Assembly: GCA_958295665.1 (NCBI GenBank) | Contig: OY282560.1 | Coordinates: forward strand, 267,879,315 to 267,943,314 | DNA: 64,000 bases | Source of the DNA: Tipula vernalis | Taxonomy: Eukaryota; Arthropoda; Insecta; Diptera; Tipulidae | Direction: 5' to 3' | Notes under the pieces: model-generated | Told to the model about the DNA's origin: nothing | The model's input: the letters and a program-made list of their open reading frames with translations, nothing else | Databases searched by the model: none | Made by a program: the position numbers and the translations under genes | Shown: piece by piece, positions 22,649 through 33,422 of the stretch | Numbering within the stretch: position 1 is the stretch's first letter | Layout: every line of letters begins with the position of its first letter

Positions 22649-25321
22649 CTATTCAGGCAACTCAAAAGGTTTTAGTCTTTTGAGTCTTCTTATTATACCC
22701 TCTTGATGAAGTAGTCTTGCAGCTTCGATGTTAGGGTGATGATGGAGCCTCTCCTGGTGTTTTTGAGCACATTTCTTTATTTCACTTGCGACTGTGTCTA
22801 TTCCGAGATCTCTATGAAGGTCACTATTACGAGTGTACCAAGGGGCATTTACAATTCCTCTGAGGACTTTATTTTGAAATCGTTGAACTATCTGTTGATT
22901 GCTGATTTTGGTGCATCCCCATAGTTGGATACCATATGTCCAGACCGGCTTGAGTACTTGTTTATAAAGCATAAGTTTATTATGAATGGATAACTGAGAG
23001 TTTCTTCCAATTAACCAGTACATTTTTCTATATTTTAACTGAAGCTCTTCTGCTTTCTTTTTCACGTGTACTTTCCACTTTAACTTTGCATCAAGGTTCA
23101 TACCAAGGTATTTTGCTTGATTGGCATGTGGTACGGAGATATTATTGAGAGTCACAGGTAGTGGTTCTATTGATCTATTAGTGAAGTTAATGTGAGTAGA
23201 CTTCGATTCATTCACTTTAATTCTCCACTTAGCTAGCCAATCTTGTATATTATTTACGGCTATTTGTAGTTTGAATGTGACTTCACCGATTGTGTCACCA
23301 ACAGCTAGAATTGCAGTGTCATCTGCAAACGTGGCGATAGTTGTATTGCTCGTCTGCGGTATGTCGCTAGTAAACAGCACGAAAAGGAAAGGCCCTAAGA
23401 CACTCCCCTGCGGGACTCCTGCTTTAGCTTCTTTAATACTGGAGTAAACTCCTTCCTGTTTAACTCTAAAATATCTTTTTTTCAGGTATGACTTTAGCAG
23501 TTCGCAATACTCAAATGGCAGAGTTTTCTCCAATTTAAATATTAAACCATCTAGCCAGACTTTGTCAAATGCCTGCGCTATGTCAAGAAATATGGCTGAA
23601 CAAATCTTTTTTTCCTCTAAGGATTTTTCTATTATATCTGTTATTCTATGGACTTGGTCGATTGTGGAGTGTTCCTCTCTAAATCCAAACTGATGGGACG
23701 GAACAGCTCCTGATTTTACAACTTCTGGTTTAATTCGTTTTAATAACAATCTCTCAAATAGTTTTGACATAGTTGGAAGAAGTGATATTGGCCTGTACGA
23801 GGCCAGTTCACTTGGTGGCTTACCTGGCTTAGGTATCATTATCACTTCCGCAAATTTCCAAGATAGAGGGACATAACGGAGTCTGAAGGAAGCATTAATT
23901 ATGTCCGATATTTTTTTAATAGCTTTATTAGGTAGTTGTTTTAGAATCTCTCCAGTTATCAGGTCATATCCTGGTGATTTTTTAAGTACTACATGGTTCT
24001 TTATTACTTGTTTTACTTCTTTAGCATTAGTTAATGGAATTTCCTGTCTCAGGATAGTTGTTTGGTTTTCGAACAATATATCCTGTTGGTTAAGTGTTGT
24101 TAAATTTGGCTGAAAGGTACGCTCGAGATGATCCGCGAATTTTTCTGCTTTTTCTTCTTTGCTTTTAGCCAGATGACCATTATTTGTTCTTATTGGTGGT
24201 ATATGCATAACTGGCCTTTTCAAATATTTGGTTGCTTTCCACAATGAATAATCACTACTTTTATCATAGGTGAGAGATTGTAGGTATGAATTTATTGATT
24301 TATTTTTAAATTCCCTTATTTCTCTACGTATTCGTTGTGTTAAATTATTTAATCTATTTTTGACGGTTGGGTCTCGTGTACGTTGCCACTCCCTACGGGT
24401 ACTTCTCTTCTCTATAACTAGTGATTTAATTTCCATTGGATAGCATTTGCCAGCTATTTTTTTGTTTGTTGTGTTAGTACTTTTCCACGCCGCTAGCTGT
24501 ATGTCCTTGACGAGCTTCTCCACCTCCTGTTCTAATGTTTCTTCTGATGAAAGTTGTGTGTTTAAAATGATGCTATTGTTTAGTTCATTCCTGAACTTTT
24601 TCCAATCAGTATATTTATTTGTTAACAGTGGCTGTTTATCATTAGTAATTATTGTATCACTTATTATCATTAAAATAGAGGAGTGGTCAGATGTGGAGTC
24701 CAATCCTTCCTGCACTTGTATATAATCAACCGGGATTTTTCTTGTTATAAAGAAGTCAATTAGGTCTGGTATTTTATTTTGATCACTGGGCCAATAAGTT
24801 GGTTTTCCAGTAGAATGCCAGTTGCAATTGTATTTAATTATTGCTTGATGAAGCTCTTTCCCTTTAGTTGTGGTTAGTCTTGATCCCCAGTCAGTATGTT
24901 TAGCGTTGAAGTCACCCCCGACTACAAATTTTTCACCGAGCTGCTTGAAGAACTGAGTATAAGCATTCTCTTTGATGTTATATCTAGGTGGGCAATATAT
25001 TGCGGATACCACTAACTTGTGGTTGCGGGTATTAATGCTAACGCTAATTGCTTGTATTTCATCACTTTCAAGTTTTTGTTGCAGATGGTATTTAATATCT
25101 TTTTTTATAATCACGGCACTGCCCCCTCGTGCATTATTATTAGGATGAACTGCTGAGTGAACTTCGTAGCCGCGGATTTTTATATGACTTTGAGTAGTAA
25201 GGTGTGTTTCAGATAATAAACATATATCTATTTTTTCTAAATCAAGAAATAGTTGTATTTCATTTTGTCGTTGCAATATACCATTGCAGTTCCATGCAAG
25301 AATTTTTAAATTATTTGCCAT
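22649..25321 (-). CDS. jockey-type ORF2: endonuclease and reverse transcriptase, 890 aa
   Basis: This protein nicks target DNA and reverse-transcribes the element RNA in place. The N-terminal apurinic-like endonuclease shows WNCNGI (10-15), LLSETH (E38), GGDFNAKH (D137, N139) and STSDHS (D212, H213). The reverse transcriptase shows KKSPGYDLI, LASYRPISLLPTMSK, HQFGFREEHST, AIFLDIAQAFDKVW, GVPQGSVLGPFLF and the catalytic FADD (665-668). There is no RNase H domain, as expected for jockey. The start ATG at 25321 overlaps the end of ORF1 (the ATG lies eight bases before the end of the ORF1 stop), an arrangement suited to termination-reinitiation. The frame is open upstream to 25447, but alignment starts at the overlapping ATG. 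Length is normal for the family. Confidence 0.92.
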   Translation of the reverse strand: MANNLKILAWNCNGILQRQNEIQLFLDLEKIDICLLSETHLTTQSHIKIRGYEVHSAVHPNNNARGGSAVIIKKDIKYHLQQKLESDEIQAISVSINTRNHKLVVSAIYCPPRYNIKENAYTQFFKQLGEKFVVGGDFNAKHTDWGSRLTTTKGKELHQAIIKYNCNWHSTGKPTYWPSDQNKIPDLIDFFITRKIPVDYIQVQEGLDSTSDHSSILMIISDTIITNDKQPLLTNKYTDWKKFRNELNNSIILNTQLSSEETLEQEVEKLVKDIQLAAWKSTNTTNKKIAGKCYPMEIKSLVIEKRSTRREWQRTRDPTVKNRLNNLTQRIRREIREFKNKSINSYLQSLTYDKSSDYSLWKATKYLKRPVMHIPPIRTNNGHLAKSKEEKAEKFADHLERTFQPNLTTLNQQDILFENQTTILRQEIPLTNAKEVKQVIKNHVVLKKSPGYDLITGEILKQLPNKAIKKISDIINASFRLRYVPLSWKFAEVIMIPKPGKPPSELASYRPISLLPTMSKLFERLLLKRIKPEVVKSGAVPSHQFGFREEHSTIDQVHRITDIIEKSLEEKKICSAIFLDIAQAFDKVWLDGLIFKLEKTLPFEYCELLKSYLKKRYFRVKQEGVYSSIKEAKAGVPQGSVLGPFLFVLFTSDIPQTSNTTIATFADDTAILAVGDTIGEVTFKLQIAVNNIQDWLAKWRIKVNESKSTHINFTNRSIEPLPVTLNNISVPHANQAKYLGMNLDAKLKWKVHVKKKAEELQLKYRKMYWLIGRNSQLSIHNKLMLYKQVLKPVWTYGIQLWGCTKISNQQIVQRFQNKVLRGIVNAPWYTRNSDLHRDLGIDTVASEIKKCAQKHQERLHHHPNIEAARLLHQEGIIRRLKRLKPFELPE

Positions 25322-25992
25322 GTTTTTCGAGTAGAGTGAGCCTTTGTAGGATTGATATAAGGGCTTTTTCTTGCTTTTCTTCTTGTGAACTAAGTCTATC
25401 AAGAATATCTTGTAGTATTTTATTAGTTTGGTTATTATTTGAATCATTTAATAAAAGAGAACTATGTTGTCTTCTCGAACTTCCAGTAGATAGTACATCA
25501 GCAAATGTTACATTTGGATTAGTTCTTGATGGCTGGATTGATGTTTGGTGTGGCCTTAAATTTGTAGGTATTCTTGTTGAGGCTGAGTTAATTTCTGGCC
25601 TGGAACTTATTGAAGTGTCCCTTGTTTTGTTGCGAATTTTTTGCAGCTCTTTTATAACAATGCAACCTCTGTAGTTGGCTGGGTGTGTCTCTCCACAGTT
25701 AACACATTTTGGTGGGGTGTCTTTTAGTTTCGTACATTCAGCCGTACGGTGTTTTCCTACACATTTCACGCATCTCGGCTCCTTATTACAAAAGTTTTGC
25801 GTGTGTCCGTAGACTTGGCACTTTTTGCACTGGGGGATCAGCTTAGATTTTTTAACTGCTTCTATTTGCACTTTCATATGGAGTATTTCGCTGATTGCGT
25901 AAATATTTTTAATGTCTTCTGTTCTTTCAAAAGACAACATATATAATGGAAGAGGTGTTTTGTCACCTCTTTTTAGCAGCTGTGTAACTTCT
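25311..25992 (-). pseudogene. jockey-type ORF1 (gag-like), N-terminus missing
   Basis: ORF1 proteins of jockey LINEs bind the element RNA. The retained C-terminal part has three zinc knuckles in a row: CKKCQVYGHTQNFC, CVKCVGKHRTAEC and CVNCGETHPANYRGC, followed by a polar tail ending LEKHGK. There are no stops in the retained part. The open frame runs on to an ATG at 26039, but that extension is made of the short repeats at the insertion junction and is not real gag sequence. Confidence 0.88.
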
Positions 25993-26051
25993 TTCCATAT
26001 ATGTAAAGTTCCATATATGTAAAGTTCCATATATTCCATATATGTAAAGTT
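25993..26051. repeat. Short tandem repeat at the LINE 5' junction
   Basis: Two copies of CCATATATGTAAAGTT lie inside the LINE 5' end, and a third (26037-26052) belongs to the target flank just outside. The inner copies therefore look copied from the flank. Confidence 0.75.
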
Positions 26052-26178
26052 TAGATGGAATGTACTGCAGGTAAGAAATCTTTCTCAAAATTGAGAACAC
26101 ACACACATTCGCGATGTACATTCGCACATCGGTGGGTAAGGTTCGCTGGTAAAATTGGTCACGCTACGCCAGCCCACA

Positions 26179-27023
26179 CACAAAAAAATGTTAAGGTTAA
26201 ATTTACAAAATTATGTTTGTAAAACTGCTTACAAAACGAAATTGTGAATTTAATAAAAAATCGTCAATTTTGTTAAATTTTTTGTAAAATTTAATTGAAT
26301 TTCTATCAATGTAATAAATTTGTCTAAATTTAACAATTTTTTTTTGTAAATTGGTTTGAAACCAATTATTTCGGAATTATTTTGAGTTAAACATTATTTT
26401 TGTAATTTTAACCACATTTTTTTAAAATTTATTTCGGTATTTTTACATTTTATTTCAAAATACGTTTATTTATCACAAAATACACAAAAAGTCGGAAAAA
26501 ATGACAGTCTACAATTATTTTTGTAAAACTAATTTAGAAAATTTAAACTGTGTAATAGAACGTTTTGAGGTTTGAATGTCGTTATCATCTGCACATTTAA
26601 TACCCCTGTAACTGAGGATTTTAATGCCTAAAATTACCTGTTAGTTCTGTGAATTAAAATATAACATATGTAGATTATATAAATTTAATAAAACATTGTA
26701 TACAGAGTTTGTGTAAAATTTATAAAAAAAATTATGTTTTTTATTACGGATTCTTGCTGTACCTTTAAAAGATACGATTTTCAATTTTAACAACAATACT
26801 ATAAAAATGGAAATGTTTTTTTATAAATTTGTCAAATTTTTGTGAAAAATACAAACATTTAGTAATTTTACTTTAAATTATTGTAAAATTGACAAGCCAT
26901 ACGGTAGGTTTTTATAAAGTTTTGACTTATTCACAACTATTATTGTCAGTTTGTCGAAATTGATTTTAAAACAATTCAACTAATTTAGTTTTAATTTAAT
27001 AGCCAGCCGAAAAAGCTGTAAAG
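26179..27023. repeat. TTTGTAAAA-rich repeat, left part
   Basis: This AT-rich sequence is dominated by variants of TTTGTAAAATT and TTTACAAA on both strands. It starts CACACAAAAAAATGTTAAGG, which resembles the reverse complement of 32170-32204 (CACTCAAAAAAAAGTATAGG). The two parts may be the arms of one DNA element later split by insertions. No gene is visible. Confidence 0.45.
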
Positions 27024-27036
27024 TAAGTGGGTGTTA

Positions 27037-27287
27037 GGGAGGCATGCGAGTAGACTTGGTGTCTTCTCACATGACTACTGTCGTAGTTGCGAGGACGAAG
27101 AGGAGGAAGAGACAGTACTTCATCTTCTTTGCACCTGCCCTCGTCTGACACGAAACAGACTAAAGTTTCTAGGGGCACCCCTCTTCAAAGACCTGACGGA
27201 CCTCCGTAGGATGGATGGCAGGAGTATCCAGCGTTTTGTTAACAGCTTAAAATGTGTAGTGGACCGCAATCCAAACCTAACCTAACC
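27037..27287 (+). pseudogene. 3' end of an RNase H-type LINE, 13-bp target duplication
   Basis: About 250 bp of LINE 3' end. It encodes the C-terminal zinc-binding tail (CRSCEDEEEEETVLHLLCTC, then IQRFVNSLK), known from I/R1/LOA-group LINEs. It ends in AACCTAACCTAACC rather than poly(A). TAAGTGGGTGTTA occurs at 27024-27036 and again at 27288-27300, a clear 13-bp target duplication, so this is a severely 5'-truncated insertion. Confidence 0.85.
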
Positions 27288-27329
27288 TAAGTGGGTGTTA
27301 TTTTAAATAAGTGAAGTGTAAAATTAAAC

Positions 27330-27400
27330 TTCCAGTTTCGTGTTCTTCACTTCTTTAATGGATCAATTTCGTTTTGTGTTCTTCACTTCTTTAATGGATC
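27330..27400. repeat. Two-copy tandem duplication, about 34 bp
   Basis: GTGTTCTTCACTTCTTTAAT followed by GGATCAATTT occurs twice in direct succession, just before the first exon-like segment of the unknown pseudogene. Confidence 0.8.
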
Positions 27401-28470
27401 AATTTTTATTCAAAATTGGATTATCTAAAGGAGAAATAACTAAATCAAACATCGTGAAATCACAAGCAGGTAAATTAACGAAGGGCAAAACAATTTTGAC
27501 TCTTTGACCTATATGTACCTACATGTTGAATGTAATTATTTTTTAAATTTACCTTACGTTTTATGTTATTTTATTTTTTATTAACACTAATAAAGTACGA
27601 AAGACTTTGATTAATTCTGGGGCAACAACGAAAGAGATATTTAGAAGATGGCCACAATATAGGAAATTGTTAGGTTATAAATTGGTAAGTTTAGTAAACG
27701 TGTTTGTGAAACTGAGTCTTAATAAATCATTTGATATTTCAAGATTGAAATGGATTTTAAGAAGATGTATCCAAACGTCCCTAGTATTATCAATTCATTC
27801 CCGTAATTTTTGGTGAAGATCATCCCCATGCTCGAGGAGAAAGTAAAAGGAACACATGACCAGAATTTGCTGTATGTATTAAAACGCAAAGAAAATTTCA
27901 ATGAAAGTAAGCCTAAATTTATATATGTATGTTTATACACAAAAATGTAAGTTATTATAAATAAAATGTGTAAAAATAATGTAATATTTTATTTATAAAC
28001 AGTAAATAAATAGTAAAATATATGTAAATAAATAAATATATTTCTGTTTCTTTACAGACGGTCAAGCAACCATTTTATTTCACCTCATCCACCATATTTT
28101 GCTTCCAACAGCGAGGGAGGTTCGTGTTGAAAATTATAAAAAAGTGCATGTGCGATTTAGTTTGCAAGATGCCCAGAAAAGCTTCATCCTTCTTGGTGCA
28201 ACTACAGAGGAAATAGGGGAATAATTAATTTTCCAGTTAGGGAAACAGAGGTCTATCCAACCATTATTCTTAATTACTGGGACATTGTCTAACCCTACAT
28301 AAGTTGTGGTTCATTTTGACGAAACCAAATGCAAAGTGTTTTCAGTTCTTCGAGCAACTGAAATATCGATCGCAATTTGTCATTTATATAATTTAAAAAT
28401 TCCATTGCAATCCGTATTTGTTCGGATGTTTATCCAAACATATTTTTTTAAAAATTAGAACTAAATATGA
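27399..28470 (+). pseudogene. Unrecognised multi-exon protein gene, frameshifted
   Basis: Several coding-like blocks are separated by segments with good GT...AG signals. Proposed exons are: about 27399-27470 (MDQFLFKIGLSKGEITKSN, donor GCAG/GTAAAT); 27605-27685 (SGATTKEIFRRWPQYRKLL, donor TTG/GTAAGT); about 27744-27907 (FKKMYPNVPSIINSFP, then after a one-base frameshift IFGEDHPHARGESKR, donor AAA/GTAAGC); and 28058 onward (ILFHLIHHILLPTAREV, then FILLGATTEEIGE). Further out-of-frame similarity seems to continue to about 28460. The blocks resemble an uncharacterised animal protein family that I recall only vaguely, so I give no function. The preserved splice sites show it derives from an intron-bearing gene or element gene, not a processed copy. 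Stops and the frameshift make it non-functional. Confidence 0.5.
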
Positions 28471-28499
28471 CGTGGTTAATACAGCCGTCAAATATTTAA

Positions 28500-28979
28500 T
28501 AGAAAGATTGGAAAAGTAGTGTTAATTATTACTATTACTATTATGATTTATTAAATGAAGAAAAAAAATAAAATAAATGTTATGAGTCCTAGGACGGATA
28601 CAATTTTGAGAATAACTATAGTTATGTAATGTTTTGATTGATATCTTATCTAATTGATATTTTTTTTGATATTTTTTATCGGTATTTCTCAGCCGAGTAA
28701 ACCTTCTTTATTTTAGCTTTTAATATTTACATTTTTGATGACCAAAGAATATTACAAAAAACGTCATGATATGTTTCATATTTTTGAATGTCTCTGATCC
28801 TTTAGGATTCTCAGACTATTTAATTTGTATTCTTCTGTATGATTTTATTCTTCGTTATTGATTTTTTTTTATATTGTCACTTATTTGGTATAATTTTTGT
28901 TGGCATAAAATTAGCATATTAAACATTGCCATAATCACTTTCTTTAATTAACGCTTATAGACTTATTTAAATTTTACAA
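28500..28979. other. AT-rich spacer
   Basis: About 480 bp without a recognisable gene or repeat. Confidence 0.4.
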
Positions 28980-31720
28980 CTTAAGGTAGTTGTAACCACC
29001 AGTACTTTTCTTTGCTCTTGATGAATTTCTGTTGTTCAATAAGTTTAAACGCAGTGCTATACCTTACATTTTCCGATGGGTTATTGTGTATGGTGTTCTT
29101 TTAGTATGTTAAATTGTTGGTATTTGGTTTTCATTTTGTATGTATCCAATTTGGTCTAGATAAATAAATGTTTCCGGTCCAAGAATATTATTAATTGCAA
29201 TGTTTTTTTTAAATATTATTTGATCGGTATAACGCGGTCCCAATATAACTGAATTGCTGACGTTATTAGTGGCTTTTAATATATGATTTCGAATTAGCTT
29301 AGTGATGTACGAGTATAAATCGATTCTTTCAGTTTCAAAATTATCGTAATGGTATTGGTTGGAAATATAATGACTGTATCCGGTTTCCGCTCTACGAAAT
29401 TGTCCTCTGATGCAGCTTCTCTCGAACTTCCTTATCCTTTCCATATAACTTGCGCAGCAATTGAACCAAATTGGGCAGCCATACGTAATAATTGGTCTGA
29501 TAATTGTTTGGTAACAAATTCTTTTAACACTTGAACTAATAAATTTTGAATTGAATATTTTGGAGTTTGCCAGAAGTGCCTGCTTAGCTTTTGTGATTTG
29601 TTTATTAATATGATCATTCAGGTAACAAAATCGATCCAGATAAATTCCCAGGTATTTTACACCTTTTTCTGCTCTATTGTTTTATTGTTGATTTGAATTG
29701 TGAATGTCTTCCAGTTTTTCTTGATGTCGTTTTCCGCTAGTTGATGTGGCCTTCTAAATAGTATCGTTTCATATTTATTTTCGTTAATTTGAATTCGCCA
29801 TGTTTTTTGAAAATTTGTTACGAAGTTCATCGTATTTTGGAGATTATTTTGAATATCTTTTATTTTTGGAGAGGAGCTATATACCACTATGTCGTCTGCA
29901 TAAGCTATTGTTTGCACTTTTTCAGAATTCAATTTTTCGTTCATTATTAGATCTCTGCTGTAAATATTAAACAGAACTGGTGTGTTTATTGTTCCTTGTT
30001 GTAGCCCATTTTGTAGTTTAAAGATGTGTTTGGATGATTCCGTTCCTGTTGTTGTTATAAAATTTCTGTTTCACAACAAATCTATCAATATTTGAATGAT
30101 GTTCTTATCAAATTTTAATTTTTCGAGTTAAAATATCAACCCATCTAGCCAAACTGATTCAAACGCTTTAGCCATATCAATCATCACCGCCCCATGGACT
30201 TGTTGTTATTGATGTTTCGACATACATCGGAGGTAAGTTTGGTTTTTGCATATACCGTGGAATGTTCATGTTTGAATCCGAATTGGTTGCCTGGCATGAG
30301 ATTATAATTAGCAATGCGTTCTTGAATTTTGTTATAAATTATGATTTCGTAAATTTTACTTATATTAGACAGTCTATAATTCTGTGGATTTTTCGGGTCT
30401 CTATTTTTTTCAGAATTGGGAAAATCCGAGCTATTTTCCAGCACAACGGGAATGTTTTATTATTCAGAAGATTATTGAATATAGAACATAAGTCTGCAAT
30501 TACTTGTTCTGGTAAATTTTTAAGGAAAACATTTGCGACTTTGTCCAATCCACATGATTTTTTTTTTTATTACAGCACTTAAGTATATGTTTTAATTCTT
30601 CTATGGTGATAAAATATTTTTTCGTTGATAACTCTGATATCGCATTTGATCAGTTTATATGATTGAATTCTATTTTGGTAATGTTGTTGATTATTTCCCA
30701 TTGATGGGGAATTTATTATTTTGGTGCGTTCTTCTACTATTGCTTCGTGTGCTGTTTTTTCCAATCCTGCATTTGGTACGGTTTGTTTTTCAATGTAATG
30801 GCCTAATATTTCCAGGTTTTCTTGTGTATTGTAACTTATAAAATTTTCGCCGACAGTAGGTAAACTATTCCAGTCGATATTTATGTTCTGTATATTTGAT
30901 GCTTCAGTTTTTTTAATTTGTAATTCTGTTTTTTTATCGTTCTTTATCGTTGGGGAACATTTTCGATCCTGGTTTCAAATTTGTGTTTCCAGTATTGGTT
31001 TACTTGCATTTTTGTATTTTGCACAATTAGTTCGTTTGGTTGTTTTTGGATATACCACTTGTCGTGTACCACCACTTGTCTTTTTAGTTTTTTTATTTGA
31101 GTTACGATATGGCTTTTATGTTTATAAAACTTTTCGATGATTCTGTTTGTGTAACATTCCATGTTATTTTTATGCCGTATTTTCGGTTGAGTAATTTGGA
31201 TGTTTTGACTAATGAGCTTATGATGATTTCTATGTAATTTTCTAATTGGTCAGTTCGCATATTCTTAGCATTTGGTACTATGTTTTGTTGTATATTATTT
31301 TGTTTTAAGTACTTTTTATATAAATTTTCCAATTTTTTGCTCCACAGATCCCAGTTTGTGTTTGAAAATAGATACATATTTGGTGTGGTGTCATCTATAT
31401 CATCTATACATTCACCGCTCTGCTGTATTGATTTACAATATATCTCTATTGCTTTGTGATCACTTTCGAAGAAGTATGTTGGAATTTCTCCTAAATGGTT
31501 GGTTTTGATATTTAATCGATTGTCCGCTATTGTTAAGTCTAGAAAACTACCTGACCGTATGAAGGTCGGTGCTTCTGGTTTGTATATTTTAGACGTATAT
31601 CTTATGCCATTATCTGATTGCCATTGCAAATCGTCAACACCTATATCACTTAGGCTACTGAGCTACAAAATTTGGAGATTTAAATTGGAAATATAAGAAA
31701 AGCGTTCCAGAGTCAGTGAA
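28980..31720 (-). pseudogene. Dead LINE, endonuclease and reverse transcriptase remnants
   Basis: Antisense blocks appear in the correct order for one LINE ORF2. From high to low coordinate: the end of the endonuclease (SFLDLTIADNRL, FESDHKAIEIY), a linker, early RT (KNLPEQVIADLCSIFNNLL, ILKKIETRKIH), middle RT (NYRLSNISKIYEIIIYNKI, GNQFGFKHEHST), the catalytic YADDIVVY near 29895, and a C-terminal region (MERIRKFERSC, YSHYISNQYHYDNFETERID, ILGPETFIYLDQIGYIQ). The last block resembles LOA/Outcast-group elements from memory. Stops and frameshifts are frequent. It is very AT-rich and clearly old. Confidence 0.8.
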
Positions 31721-31929
31721 TGAATTGGGTAATTATATATTAGATTGACCTTGAAGGAAGTCATAATTTCAAAATCGAAGGAGAATGGGGCCGCCTAGAT
31801 TTTTTTTGTGATTTTTAGATCTATAGCATGAGGCTCTAGGACATTGGGAAGTAATTTTCCATAACAATTTTAGAAAATTTAGTACAACTTAAGCATCGTA
31901 TTATAAGAGATTTAACAAATTCCGATGTC

Positions 31930-32204
31930 AATTTTGTTTGTTTTATTCTGTATATTTTACAAAAAATTTTAGTAAATTTACAAAAGTACTTATAATTTTT
32001 ATAAATATAATTTTAAATGTTACAAAGGTTATACATTATTGTCAAAAACGTTTTGTTATTCTTTCAATTCATTTTATAAAATTTACAGAATTTTTTGTTA
32101 AATTGTAAATTTTACTAAACATTTTGTGTGCTCTATATTTATAGAAATTTTGTAAAATATATTTGGAATTTTGTTATTCCAACCTATACTTTTTTTTGAG
32201 TGCA
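31930..32204. repeat. TTTGTAAAA-rich repeat, right part
   Basis: It has the same composition and motifs as 26179-27023 and ends in a run matching, in reverse complement, the start of that part. It stops exactly where the jockey-like 5' end begins. Confidence 0.45.
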
Positions 32205-33160
32205 AATATCAACCTCACCTGCTCGTGGTGATCCCTGATAATTAACAAACGAGGCTCTGACGACCGAGTAACGGTGGGATAATCGACTATCGAGAACTTA
32301 GCAAATGATGTTCTCATCCAGGACCCACTATCAACTTATTCTGGTTGGAGTGATAGATGTAGACCAAACAACTAGCAATGCAGCACAACAATAATGAGAA
32401 TAATACCCCAGGTGGTACGCTGAATTATTCGGTAATGCGGAGGTAGGCTCAATTGATTCTGGGATGGGTTACTCATTGCTACCAGAAAACGTGTTTGAAG
32501 GGACCCATAGAAAGAAGGGGCTTCCATTGTTCATACTCACGTTTAATAATAAACAGAAAATTGAAGATATTTTCAATATAAAAGCTATCCTTAACGTGAG
32601 AGTTAAGATGAGAACCACCGGTTTAATACTGCAAGGCTAGAAATTTCAAAGTTATAACCATACGCAGAAATACTGCGGGCGAGAGCCACGGTAGGTGAGA
32701 TGTGCTGGTAAACATTATGCAAAAGACTGTACGGAGAATAAAAATGTACCTGCAAAGTGCATAAACTACAAATGGCAACATCCTGCCGACTACAGAGGTT
32801 GTGAAGTAGCTAAAACTTTACAACAATTAAGAAATAAAGCCCACCAAGTTTTACAAAATCGTGTAACATCAAACGGGCGAAAACAAACCATAAAGCAAGT
32901 GGAAATTAGACCTCCTACTCCAAAACCAAGAGAACGTAAAACATTCTGAGAAATTGTGCAACAGCAAGGAACAAGCACTAGTGATAGCGTCCCCGAAAGA
33001 ATACTGCGTAATGTAGAAGCCTTAGCTAAACTAGAACGAGCCTTAGAAGGCTTAACACTTTTACTATCCGAATAACCTAGTAATCAACTCGCATAGGACT
33101 ATTTTTAAATATCATTATGTTATAGTTTCATAAATAATAAAATTTAAAAAAGAAATTATT
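32205..33160 (+). mobile_element. jockey-type LINE copy with only the gag region
   Basis: The 5' part (32205-32410) matches 60348-60545 (for example CTCACCTGC and AACGAGGCTCTG), so both are copies of one family. It is followed by degraded ORF1: the start region near 32450 (GGCTCAATTGATTCTGGGAT), then zinc-knuckle sequence at 32695-32815 (MRCAGKHYAKDC, ADYRGC) and the ORF1 end near 33075. Instead of ORF2, about 85 bp of AT-rich sequence with AATAAAATTTAAAAAAG follows. Stops occur in ORF1. It may be an internally deleted copy or a gag-only family. Confidence 0.7.
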
Positions 33161-33422
33161 TTCCTGTCAAGTAATCTCTATATGTAATAAAATTTTGTAA
33201 TGAAGCCGATAATCACACAATTTAAACTCACAAATAGTGTTGTTGAAATAAGCAGTGTGCATTGGATGCTGAAGTATGCAGATATAGCTAGCTTCAATGA
33301 GCTTGCAATGATGGAAGTCATAGCTGGATAGCATGTAGTACTAATCACGATGCATTGATGTTGCCAAGTAATCCATTGATGGTTGTATGAAGGTAGCACT
33401 TGATGTTGGGAATGATAAGGGC

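Larger units (their letters stand above)
22475..26032 (-). mobile_element. jockey-type LINE, 5'-truncated, ORF2 intact
   Basis: A T run of about 24 bases (22474-22497) marks the poly(A) tail of an antisense LINE. ATTCCATATAT occurs at both ends (22464-22474 and 26033-26043) and is the likely target duplication. ORF1 lacks its N-terminal half, so the copy is 5'-truncated, as most LINE copies are. ORF2 is uninterrupted. The 5' junction carries extra copies of the flanking sequence (see findings). Confidence 0.9.

Noticed and set aside
25993..26039. An apparent N-terminal extension of the jockey ORF1 to an ATG at 26039
   Set aside because: The extension is encoded by the junction repeats copied from the target flank, so it is not part of the original protein.
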